From Brassica napus (lineage: Eukaryota; Streptophyta; Magnoliopsida; Brassicales; Brassicaceae): a DNA stretch of 64,000 nucleotides. A program made the translations under genes and the position numbers. Below, piece after piece: positions 35,411 to 46,239 of the stretch. The DNA is taken from positions 54,459,374 through 54,523,373 of the forward strand of contig NC_063450.1 in NCBI RefSeq assembly GCF_020379485.1. Direction: 5' to 3'. The notes under the pieces were generated by a model that was given only the letters and a program-made list of their open reading frames with translations, was not told where the DNA came from and did no database searches. Position 1 is the stretch's first letter. Each line of letters starts with the position of its first letter.

Positions 35411-36702
35411 TTTTGAAACTTCTGATTGTGTTAGCTTTAAAGTTAAAGATATAATATTTGTATTGTAGAAAGCTTAAGTTTATTGATGTCTACATATCTC
35501 TATTTATACAAGTCGAGATCACGAGATAGAGCCAAGTCGACTTTATCACATGCTCATAGTTATCTACAAGATAAATACAATAGTTATCTTAAAACATGAT
35601 TATCTTGATAATGATACATCATTATCCTAACAAAAGACTATTAATAAAAAGTGCATCCTTGGTGGATCGAATCACTAAAGCGATAACATTACATGATTTG
35701 TGAAATTTGCTAGGTGTACATAATTCCAAATAATTATTAACAATAAAAGATAAAATTTGAATGGTTTTGGTCCAATTGAAGCTTATAAGGGTCAAGGACT
35801 TAAGAAAATCGTTTCAACCAAGTACAAGCATTAATTGATTAGCTTGCTTATGGTTACTATTTTAAAATATAAGTGACATCAATGATGCACCATGGTATTT
35901 AAGTATCATTTGTTAACTATCACCATTCAACTACTTGGTAAAATAAAAAAGTCCCTCGTTTCATTGTATGATGAAAAGGTCACGCCAACAAAAAAGAAAG
36001 ATCTTTAGTAAGCAGACCTCCTAGATCTCTTGGTGCACAAAAAAAGTCTCTTAATATAATATATTTATCTATTTCAAAATGATGCATAATTTAAATTTTC
36101 GTATATATTAATATAATATATTAAATTGTAGTTATAAATACATAACTTTTTGAAATTATATATTTTCAACAATTCTAAACTAATACCCCCTCAATTTTTA
36201 CTATAAGTCGTTTTACGATTGTGCACATAGATTAAGAAAATAATTATTCTTTTACATTTTTAAAAAATATCATTAATTATTTATCTAACCACAATTTAAC
36301 CAATAATAAAATAAATTGTACATTATCTTTGGACATATTAATGACAAGATAATTTATTCTATTTGTTATCACGAATTTACGCGTAAGTGTTCATGATTAT
36401 TTTAAATATATAAAATATTTCTTATAAACTTTGAAAAAGTTAAAAAGTTAAAGAGAAATGTTTTATTTTGTTTTATAATAGCTATATTGATTAAGAGAAA
36501 CTTAGTGATCAATATATTTTATAAAGTAAAGTAAATAATAGATATTATCTCTAACGATTTTAATGACATGACAATATATTTTATTTGTTATCACAAATTC
36601 ATACATAAGTTTTCATGATCATTCTACTTATATAAAATATTTGTTCTAAACTTTGAAAAAAAAAAAATTATAAGAGTTTTTCTTGGGTACCCTCTAGGTC
36701 TA
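35411..36702. repeat. Shared AT-rich repeat R, copy 3
   Basis: Matches the other R copies and continues into the second telomere-like array, as at 19146-20203. It is interrupted by a solo LTR at 35450-35632. Confidence 0.9.
35450..35632 (-). mobile_element. Solo LTR (Copia-like) with 5-bp target duplication
   Basis: The other R copies read GTTAAAGACTATT; here AAAGA is duplicated (35445-35449 and 35633-35637) around a 183-bp insert. On the minus strand it begins TGTTAGGATAATG, has a TATA box (TATAAATAG) and an AATAAA signal near the end. The 3' terminus reads ...ATATTATA rather than the canonical CA. No internal retroelement sequence remains. Confidence 0.85.
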
Positions 36703-36980
36703 CGGTTTAGGGTTAGGTAGGGTTTAGGGTTAGATAGGGTTTAGGGTTAGGTAGGGTTTAGGGTTGGGTAGGGTTTAGGGTTTAGGGTTAGGTAGGGTTT
36801 AGGGTTAGATAGGGTTTAGGGTTACGTAGGGTTTAGGGTTAGGTAGGGTTTAGGGTTTAGGGTTAGGTAGGGTTTAGGGTTAGTTAGGGTTTAGATAGGG
36901 TTTAGAGTTTAAATAGGGTTTTGGTTTTAAATAGGGTTTAGGGTTAGTTAGGTTTAGGGTTAGGTAGGGTTTTTAGGGTT
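36703..36980. repeat. Degenerate interstitial telomere-like array, right copy
   Basis: About 280 bp of TTTAGGGTTAGGTAGGG-type units between the same flanks as the left array (20204-20763), which is twice as long. Boundaries: CCCTCTAGGT on the left and AATCCTCATAATC on the right. Confidence 0.92.
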
Positions 36981-38895
36981 AATCCTCATAATCTGTAATA
37001 CCCCTAATCTCTAATATTCATAATTCCATATACCCCTAATCTATAATACGCTTAATCTATAATGCCTCTAATCTGATATGCCCATAATATATAATTCCTC
37101 TTAATCTATGGACTACTTATATCCTTAATACTCCTAATCTAATATACCCCTAATAAAACGTTTTGGGGTTTATCGGTAATACTGTTGCTTTACTTTTTTA
37201 TCTGAAAAATTATTGCTGTAAAATGTTTTGCTATGGTTATAAATTTTATCTGTAGTTTTTTTTCTTTAAAAATGCGATTGGTATAAGTTAGTTGTAAATT
37301 GTATTATTATATATACATATATTTTATAACATATAAACCCAATGCAAAATAAATATTATAATAGTTTAAAACTTGTTAAATAAATAAATAAAAATAATTG
37401 TTATTAAAGTATATTAAAAATATTAGCGTCTTCTTAATAAAACTAAAAAATTAAAAAAAAAATTAAAAAAATAAAAGAATAAAGGGGTGATCTTGTAAAC
37501 ATATTAAAGTCACTGACAACAAATAAAAGAATAAAGGGGGTGATCTTGTAAACGTATTAAAGTCACTGACACGTCTGATATTGTAAACAAACACTTTGCC
37601 AGTTTTGATATAAGATCACTTTAGATACAACACTGTTTGGGTTATGTCCGAAACGTCAAGTAGTTAGCAGCTCGGTGAATCTTTTTTCCTCCCCTGTAAT
37701 AAAGAAAACAACATTTAGTTAGGGACTTAAAAGAATAAAGGGGTGTTAATATGAGATGTAAGAATAAAACTTTGCAGTACAAAGGGACCTTTACTAGAAA
37801 CAGAGAGCAGCTCCTAGGAAAAAGATTTCACTTTTTGGTTATAGACCAGCTCCTAGCAGCTCGGTGAATCTTTTTTCCTCCCCTGTAATAAAGAACACAA
37901 CATTTAGTTAGGGACTTAAAAGAAATTCTGACTGCTAGAAGGTGCTGTGAAATTCCCAACTTTGTTGTTTCCTAGCAATGATGCTGGTATGAAACAAGAA
38001 GATGCCATTAAAAAATGAAAGATGAGGTAATTCTATCTATCTCATCTTTGAAATGAGTGAGACTCTGGGAACAACAAAGAAACCTTTTATATACACGGAT
38101 TGCAAAACCATAATGGATGATAGCAACTATCTCTCTAAAATCAGACAGTGAATGTCTCGACTTTGGGCACAACAAAGAAACCTTTTATATACACAGATTG
38201 CAAAACAAAAATGGATGATAACAACTATCTCTAAAATCAGACAATGAATGTCAAGACAAGCTAACATAGAGTGAGCAATCCAGTTTGTAATAACTAATAA
38301 CCCCAAAAAAGAAGGTAAGTAGTAGTAGTACCTGGAGGAGAGACGCCAAATGTTGTTTGGTTGACAAGTAGAAGCAACCATCCTGCATAGATTTTGAACA
38401 CGAGTCTCTTTCTCTTGATCAAGCATCGTTTTGTGCTCCTTGAGGCTGATGTATCCGTTCAAGAGTTGTATCAAACTGCACGGAGCCTGAGAAATTTATA
38501 GATAAATTATTGTACCGTTGAAAACTTAAATATCTCCTCATGTTCCGTTGAAATAAATATCTCCTCCTGCAATAAATTATTGTACCGTTAAAATAAATAT
38601 CTCCTCCTGCAGTAAATTATTGTACCGTTGAATAAATATTTCCTTTAGAAAAGTATTAGTATTTCTGTAGGATGAGATATTTATTTCAAAGGAATAATAG
38701 AGATCCAACGGTACAATAATCCAACGGTTGGATATTTATTATTTCTTTTAATTTATTTTTTAAATAAACTACAATAGTTCTTTTTTTGTGTGACAATACT
38801 CTTGTTTTTATACAATACTGACATGTATCTATAGAGATTTCAATTTCAGATTCACATGAAAATATTACCTGTTTTTTGTTTGATATACATATATA
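36981..38895. repeat. Segmental duplication 'tail', right copy
   Basis: Homologous to 20764-22615, including a repeat of ATAAAGGGGTGATCTTGTAAAC near 37480-37550 that is single in the left copy. Contains the second copy of the unrecognised exon-like fragment (about 38330-38470) and of the fold-back region (38500-38740). Confidence 0.85.
38330..38472 (-). pseudogene. Unrecognised exon-like fragment, copy 2
   Basis: Same minus-strand sequence as at 22060-22215 (MIQLLNGYISLKEHKTMLDQ and EKETRVQNL) but with small deletions that change the following residues. Parent gene not recognised. Confidence 0.35.
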
Positions 38896-39330
38896 TCGAA
38901 TCATTCCTATTAATCCAGATTATCTCTGCATCCCATAGTGTGAATGATACATGTATGTCCCAGGGTACAGAGCAAATTAAAATAAAATAAAAACGTAACA
39001 CAAAATTAACATATAAAAATAAAGAAGGATTGAAAATTAATTTGCGAGTTTATGATTTTTTTTTTTACTCTATCAACGACGAACTGGTATGTGAAGATTT
39101 TTTTTTTTTGATAAAAAAGTATGTGAAGATTTCTCCAGGAAGAATTGGACATTGAGTAACACCTTCTACTCCATCAAACCATGGTGTCCCAATCTGAAAC
39201 CAAAATCAAACATTACAAGTATTCATCGAATGTTTTTTTTTTAACTGAATTATTCATTAAAGGTATCAAGTATTCATCGAATGTTGTGATATGTTTCTTG
39301 AAAAAAGGCATATTAAAACCGTATAAAATT
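38896..39330 (-). pseudogene. Ascorbate-oxidase remnant (parts of exons 2-3 and introns)
   Basis: Starts inside exon 3 (minus strand MYHSHYGM... equivalent, 38897-38965), continues through intron 2, exon 2 (FTYQFVVDR to TPWFDGVEG region, about 39080-39196) and intron 1, then jumps to upstream sequence at about 39331: exon 1 is deleted. Exon 2 is broken by a partial duplication with a T-run near 39098-39115. A third, non-functional oxidase copy. Confidence 0.88.
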
Positions 39331-41505
39331 TCGACTTTTCTCAACAAAATAAATAGAATAGAATATCATATGTACCTCATCAACTTCTCAAGTCATAAAA
39401 GTCGAGTGTGTTTGATGCTTCTACACGTACGGCTTTCAACTTTTGCTTTAGCAATCCCATAATAGTTATACTCTTAATATTAAGTTTCATAAAATTGGAG
39501 CAGCTAACTAAATTGGGACATTTATAAATTTATTAATCCTCAATCTATGTAAACGACGATTAATCTCCGATCAGATTTGTTAAGAATGTGTTTTTAATCC
39601 ACTAAAACATATTTTCACGCTTGTGTTTTTGAAAACCTATAATTGTGTTAGCTTTAAAGTTAAAGACTATTTAAAAAAAGTGCATCCTTGGTGGATCGAA
39701 TCACTAAAGCGATAACATTACATGATTTGTGAAATTTGCTAGATGTACATAATTCCAAATAATTATTAACAATAAAAGATCAAATTTGAATGGTTTTGGT
39801 CCAATTGAAGCTTATAAGGGTCAAGGACTCAAGAAAATCGTTTCAACCAAGTACAAGCATTAATTGATTAGCTTGCTCATGGTTACTATTTTAAAAATAT
39901 AAGTGAAATCAATGATGCACCATGGTATTAAGGCTTCGAATGGTAACAGCGGGTTGGGCGGTGCGCGACAAGCGGATTGGTTAGTACGGTGCGGTTTAAG
40001 TGCGGTTTATGTCAGAGAAACGCATACTGCGGGACAAGTGCGCTTAGTCTAAAAGAAATGGTTTAAAAAAATATGTGAATGGTGACCAAAATAATAAAAA
40101 GTGCGGGAAAATACTTGAATGGTGTTTATAAACTAAATAGTGCTAAAAAAATATAAACTAATATTCTACTTGATATTATAAATATATTTTACATATTTTT
40201 AAAGTACAAATAAATTACAATCAGAAAATAAATTTATTTTATTGATTTTCCCATAACATATTTGCAATATTATCTATTATTGCTTCATATGTCATTCATC
40301 TGCTACCTCAACTGTTTCCAAATCATCCAAATCGGTATAAAAATCAGTCTTTCCTTATGTGTTGAATCTTCATGTCTCTGCCATTATTTAAGCAAAATAT
40401 GTATCTGAAAAATTATGTCGGTATTGAGGTACTGTTTAAGTGCGGTTTATGCGAGAGAAATGCATACTGCAGGACAACTGCGGTTCATCTAAAAAGCAAT
40501 CAAAACAGTATATGATGGTAAAATATATAATAACTTCAGCGGGATACATATAATACTATTTATATTTTATAAATTAAAAATTTAATGATAAAAATATGAT
40601 TTAAATAAATATTTTATTTATCATAAAATTATATATCTTAACCCCGTCAAATTATATTTACTTTTTTTGTTTAATATATAAAGACTGCCAAAGTTGTGTA
40701 TATTATCTTTAAACTTTTTTTTTTGTCAAGTGTATATTATCTTTAAACAAAATTAAATAAATTATATTTTTATAATTAAAAAATTATACTAGTGTAACCA
40801 AAGTTAATTTTATTACCCAAATAATAAACACTTAAACTTTAGTTTTTGTAAAGTGAATGCATTTGTATTTTTATATATATGTTAGTAATTAAAAGTAATA
40901 ATAAAAAAACTTTATATATATTATTGTATCTCTAACCACACCTAATTACCATCTTGTCAATTGAGGGTGCGGTACAAAGTACAATTACATCCCGCACTTT
41001 ATTTTTTGTTTTTTTATTTATTTTTTAAAACAAAATAAAATCAAAAAGTTTAGTTGAATGGTAATTCATTATCTCTCCCACACTGCGTTCTTCCCATCCC
41101 GCACAAAACATTCGGAGCCTAAGTATCATTTGTTAACTATCACCATTCAACTACTTGGTAAAATAAAAAAGTCCCTCATTTCATTGTACGATGAAAAAGT
41201 CACGCCAACAAAAAAGAAAGATCCTTTAGTAAGCAGACTCCTAGGTTTCTTGGTGCACAAAAAGGTCTCTTAATATAATATACTTCATCTATTTCAAAAT
41301 GATGCATAATTTAAAATTTTCGTATATATTAATACAACATATTAAACTGTAGTTATAAATATATTTTCCATAATTCTAAACTAATACCCCCTCAGTTTTA
41401 ATATAAGTCGTTTTAATTATTTTTTTATTTTTTTTAAAAAATATTATTAATTATTTCTCTAACCACAATTCAATCAATAATAAAATAAAATGTATATTAT
41501 CTTTG
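39331..41505. repeat. Oxidase upstream sequence and shared repeat R, copy 4
   Basis: 39331-39630 matches the oxidase upstream region; 39630-41505 matches R and is split by the element at 39932-41119. Ends at ATTATCTTTGGTTAT, close to the point where the left copy is interrupted by the Helitron-like insertion. Confidence 0.85.
39932..41119. mobile_element. Non-autonomous PIF/Harbinger-like element (1.19 kb)
   Basis: The other R copies read GGTATTAAGTATC; here TAA is duplicated (39929-39931 and 41120-41122) around a 1,188-bp insert. Ends are inverted repeats: GGCTTCGAATGGTAACAGCG at the left, and GGCTCCGAATG on the complementary strand at the right, with GCGGG(T/A)TGGG following. A three-base TAA duplication fits PIF/Harbinger. 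Inside, a block around GTGCGGTTTATG...GCATACTGC is repeated at about 39992 and 40436. No transposase. Confidence 0.88.
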
Positions 41506-42142
41506 GTTATATAACATTAACTTGTTAATAAATTTTACATAGAAAATTGAAAATTTCATCCAATTTGGAACATAAAATTTCTTCTAAAATGTTGTCTATT
41601 AAAAAAAATAGAAAGAGTATAATTTTAATAAATGCAATTATTTTTCTGAAGTTTATAATTATAATCATTATTAATTCATAAAAGTTGTACATTGAAAATA
41701 TAAAAATCATCTTTTAAAATACTTTTTTCTAAAAGGGAGGGAGTATCGTTTTGTGTTATCAACAAATTAAAGCCCATTATTACCACATCGTTTGGATGTT
41801 TCATAGTAAAGATTACATTTCATAAAAAATGACTACATTCTTCTTCTCAAAACTAAACTAAGTTGTTTCATATTTCTAGTGAACTAAAAGTTCTCTGATC
41901 CTATAAATTTCCCTATTGTTTCATTAACAACCCTATTTTTGGTTTGGATAAAGAAAAAGCAAAGATTCTTACGTACCCTGCACAGCAAAATTTTCTCCAT
42001 GAAGCTAAATAACCATCAAAGTAACCTCCAACACGAACCTACAGTTAGCTTATATCAGAGGTAATAAACCCCAAAATCCAAAATATATATACACATACTT
42101 TTGATCTACAAAATCGATAAGAAAAAAAAAACAAAAATTGAT
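41506..42142. other. NEN4 upstream region
   Basis: AT-rich, about 0.6 kb, between repeat R and the NEN4 start. No sharp promoter element identified. Confidence 0.4.
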
Positions 42143-43638
42143 ATGGAGATCCAAACATTTCCCAACGAAATCGTATTCTTTGATCTAGAAACTAACGTAC
42201 CAAACAAAACAGGACAACATTTTCACATCCTAGAGTTTGGTGCCATCATCGTATGTCCAAGAAAACTCGAGGAGCTAGAGAGCTTCACAACGCTTATACA
42301 ACCCAAAGACCTGTCAGTGGCCTCATTACGATCGTCTAGGTTAGATGGAATCACGAGGGCTAAGGTCACAGACGCACCAAGTTTCGAAGATGTGGCTGAG
42401 AAGATCTATGGTTTGTTGAATGGTCGGATTTGGGCAGGTCATAACATTATAAGATTCGATTGCGTTAGGATTAAAGAAGCTTTTGCTGAGATCGGTAAAG
42501 CTGCGCCTGAACCCTCAGGGATCATTGATTCTTTGGGTTTATTAAGTGACAAGTTTGGCAAAAGAGCTGGCAACATGAAGGTACCATGCAAATCCTATGT
42601 CATATTTCAAAAAGATTGATTAGAAATATAAGGCTTTTTTAAAGAAATATAAGGCTTTATTATAAGAATCATAGTATACAATTTTTATTTTGATAAAATC
42701 ATAAAAGTGAATTTACATCTCTTAAACCAAATATTATATAAAGTTAAAAAAAAAAATATTATGGTATTTAAACAAATACAAATCCTTCTGTTTATTACAA
42801 TATATTTTGTAAAATTATCAACTATCAATATAAGATTTAAAAATTTATGACACATCAATCTATTCAGAACAACAAACGTATCCATTTATCAAGCTTGCTT
42901 CATATTCTGTTGTAGATGGCAAGTTTGGCCGCCTATTTTGGTCTTGGAGTGCAAAAACACAGGTACCTTAATCATATTTGTGTGTCTTAATGTGACGTTG
43001 TTAAGAAATGTTGTTTTTGTGTTTAATATAATCTACAGATGACAAAAAAAAAAAAATGTGACGTTGTTTGTTAGATAGTCTTATTACATATATATGTTGA
43101 TAATTGCAGGAGTCTTGACGATGTTCGAATGAATTTAGAGGTCCTCAAGCACTGTGCAACAGTGCTTTTCTTGGTATGTCGTATCCTCAGAATTCTTCTC
43201 TTATCTTTTGTCTTAAATTTTATTTATTCTTTTTACATTACCTATACATATCAAATAACTTTATATATATATATTGTACATATCTATATATATATATATA
43301 TATTGTACATATCTATATAGGAATCTACACTTCCGAATCAATTAGAGGGAAAGTGGCAAAGTTCTTCAAAGATCAGGACAAGAAGTCGAAGTCATCGCCA
43401 AATAGCCCAAAAAGCAATGCCTTACACGAAGGGTAGTAGTCTCGGGAAGGTAATAGAGTTTCTTCCTTTTAAGTTATAACACATTCATATTACTAAGATT
43501 TTGCTATTTTTCAGTTTAAAGTGTTCTTGTTTATATAATATACAGATGGCACAGAATGTGAAGAATATCTTAAACAAAGCTCAAGGCATCCAAACTCTTC
43601 AAAGCTTGATTAGACATTCTCATTCTTTGCTTAGATGA
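42143..43638 (+). CDS. NEN4: NEN4-type DEDDh exonuclease
   Basis: Exonuclease-domain protein of the NEN group, which acts downstream of NAC45/NAC86 in clearing sieve-element nuclei (family knowledge). Five exons in phase: 42143-42580, 42916-42962, 43110-43173, 43321-43449, 43546-43638, coding for 256 residues. Exo I motif FFDLET (Asp14, Glu16), Exo II around WAGHNIIRFDCVRIKEAF, Exo III HRSLDD (His161, Asp165/166), so all DEDDh catalytic residues are visible. The C-terminus ends IRHSHSLLR. The ATG at 42143 (MEIQTFPNE) was preferred over an upstream in-frame ATG at 42101 that encodes only Lys-rich filler. The intron before exon 4 holds a TA microsatellite (about 43262-43303). The symbol follows similarity to At4g39810 as I remember it. 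Confidence 0.92.
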
Positions 43639-43929
43639 TTATTTGCATCCCTTGGTGGTTGTTATTTTTTTTTATAATTTGAAAAATGAATTTCATTGTA
43701 TATATTGCACATTTGTGTTTATGTTCACTGGCTATACTGCCAAAAAAATTATTAGAAAACTATTTATATTATGATTCACACGGTATTGCTAAGTGATTTT
43801 AACGCCATATGAAAAGATCGTTGTAGAAGTACTCCAGCAAATGTTATTCATTCAAGCATCAATCATTCATGTTTAATTGAACCCACAAATGACGAAACTT
43901 GGAAACAGGTTGTCCGTTTTCACTTTTCA

Positions 43930-44209
43930 ATGTGAAAACAATTACGATGCACAATACCTGTGAGGTCTTTCTCTTAGCTGCTCCAATAATCTTGGATCTT
44001 GTTCTCCTTGCGGAACTCAGCAACAGGATTCGGTTCAGGAAGAGGTTCATTGGTTCACAAAACAAGTTATTACATGGTTTTCATTTCAGTGAACCGTGAT
44101 TTTGGGTCCTTTTTTGGAGGGGAAGTTTCATTTCTTTCCATTCGGTGGACACCATAGTCAGCTACCTCACCAATGCACCGCTCGTGCCACCGGGAACATG
44201 GGTGGTTAG
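43930..44209 (+). pseudogene. MIPS1-like (myo-inositol-3-phosphate synthase) remnant, right copy
   Basis: Two pieces. First, [20 protein letters not shown] and [10 protein letters not shown] (to about 44036), where 7 bases present in the left copy are missing, breaking the frame. Second, about 44118-44209, GKFHFF in one frame followed by [19 protein letters not shown] in another, corresponding to the last exon of inositol-3-phosphate synthase ([20 protein letters not shown]). Frameshifts and loss of all upstream exons make it a pseudogene. In A. thaliana MIPS1 sits at this place next to NEN4. Confidence 0.88.
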
Positions 44210-45590
44210 TATATTGTACAAGTGTCTAGGTTGGTTGGACCATAATTTCATAATCGCTTTATAATTTGGTTTCATATGTGCGTAAACAACTTATAGTTTG
44301 AGATTTTTACCATGTTTTCGGTCCGATGAAATTTGTCTCAGTTCTATATTGATATTTTATTATAGTCAAGGGAATCCGATCTGGTTGGAGGATTTAAAAC
44401 GTATTGGTCTTTTCATAACAATTTTATTTTAAATATACTCATTCGCAAGTGTATAGTTTGGGATAATTCATAACACATTAAAAAAGTTTAAAAATTTCCC
44501 ATGGCATCATCAGTGACCTCAATGAATTCTTATTACTCAAGGAAAAGAGAGAGAATGATGACATAAGTAATTTAAATTTATCATATGTTTGAGGACTAAT
44601 TTAATTGAAGATACCCTAATACCAAATGAATTGTTGATAGTTAATTAATTAATCAGTAATTTGAATGACGACAAATTGTAATGACTCCCAAAACACCAAC
44701 AACTAGGCCTCGAGGTTTGGAGTTCAGAAGAAAACTGAAGAAAGAAAACAAAATTATACTATAAATAAACTATAGACCAATTATAAACCTAATCCTATCT
44801 AGCTATAAGCTATGACAACGATCCATTTCCATGAAAACATTAATATTTAACATCCTCTAGTCTTCAATTATTGAGGAACGACCTATTATCTACTCTTCCA
44901 TCCTATTTAAATGTCGTGTAAAAACATTTATCTTCTTTTTTTTGGACAAGCAAAAACATTTATCTATTTAAAAATAAACATTGTTTAAAAGATTGCGAAA
45001 TTGTTTTTTGTAAAAATACAACAGTATACTCCATCCAGGGTTAAATATAAAAAAGTATACGAGTATCATCGCTAAGCTTTGATCGGGCGTGACGTGCATT
45101 CGCATTACTTTACTCTATACCTCATTATTAATTATCAGACGCTTTCATCGTCACGAGACAGTCACCTCCACTTCCATTACATTGTTTAAACCTTTTTACC
45201 TAAATTTCTACCAATGATTTCATGACAATACTATATTTTATAATGTCCAATAAGAATTATTCAAACTGTTACTATTTATGTACCAAGTACTAACCATGAA
45301 ATACGGCAAAAGATGTGACTTTTCGTTATAAATATTTGTACACTTACTAATTAGTATTGATCATATTAAAACGAGATTCGTGGTGCGCTTATTTCAACTT
45401 TCACTAGCTCTTTAAAAATACATAAAGTAACAAAAATGCATATCATCAAACTAAATAATATGAAGGACAGGAAATATGTTTTCATTCCAAATTTTTTAGA
45501 ACAAACTTTTTACATAACGGTGCTAATTAACAATTAAGGGCGACAATCTCAAGTTACACACAAGCTTAAAACTTTAAGAATAAGAACTAC
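44210..45590. other. Intergenic region
   Basis: About 1.4 kb of AT-rich sequence between the MIPS1 remnant and the FLZ gene; the FLZ 3' UTR lies at its right end. No coding or repeat structure recognised. Confidence 0.5.
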
Positions 45591-46093
45591 TTAATTTGAT
45601 GGTGATAGTACGTCGCAGTTTCTGGCTTTGCCTTCGTCGTGCTCCATTTGTTGTTCTCTGCATTCAACGCTACAAAACGCTGCATCTCCTCTACATGAGT
45701 GATGTATACATATGTATATAGTCAGAAGCATATAATTAAATACAAAATTGTAAGATGATAAATAATCTAGAAAAGAGTAATCAATATGTAAACGTACTTG
45801 TACATGTAGATATCATGACCGGGAGTTAAACGGCGTTTGCAAAATCCACAGCTTCCAAGAAAAGACGACGACGGCAACGATGATTTCCCACCGTCTTTTC
45901 TCTCGTTCCTTCTGTGATTTCTCGGCGAAAACATCGCCAAGAACCGGTGGTCGTAGTTATATCCGCCGTCTACCACCGCCATAGCCACGTCAGAATCTTG
46001 ACCGGCGGTGTGAGTATCATCAATCTCGATGGTGATCCTCGTTATGCTTCGTGTTCTCTGCATGTGTGGCTGTCGTCGATTCCCAAGCAACAT
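45591..46093 (-). CDS. FLZ (DUF581) zinc-finger protein
   Basis: FLZ proteins are small adaptors that bind the SnRK1 kinase and link it to energy and stress signalling (family knowledge). Two exons, 45798-46093 and 45591-45690, encode 131 residues. The FLZ domain, about residues 77-117, spans the intron: FLGSCGFCKRRLTPGHDIYM, then YKGDAAFCSVECREQQM, with four Cys in C-x2-C and C-x3-C pairs. The N-terminal half has Arg/Thr-rich (RTRSITRITIEI) and Ser-rich stretches. ATG at 46093 is the first in frame. Corresponds to At4g39795 as I remember it. Confidence 0.92.
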
Positions 46094-46224
46094 ACGTACT
46101 ATTTTTTTCCAAATATTATCAAAGAAAGAAAAGGATTTCGATTACAAAAAAAGGAAAGTTTTTTTCTAATGTGATTAGATTGTTGCTAGAGGAGGGGGGA
46201 GTTGTGTGTTACCATGCCACTCGC

Positions 46225-46232
46225 TTTAAATA
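46225..46232 (-). promoter_or_regulatory. TATA box candidate of the FLZ gene
   Basis: TATTTAAA on the minus strand, about 132 bp upstream of the FLZ start codon, in an otherwise GC-richer stretch. Confidence 0.4.
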
Positions 46233-46239
46233 CACACGA

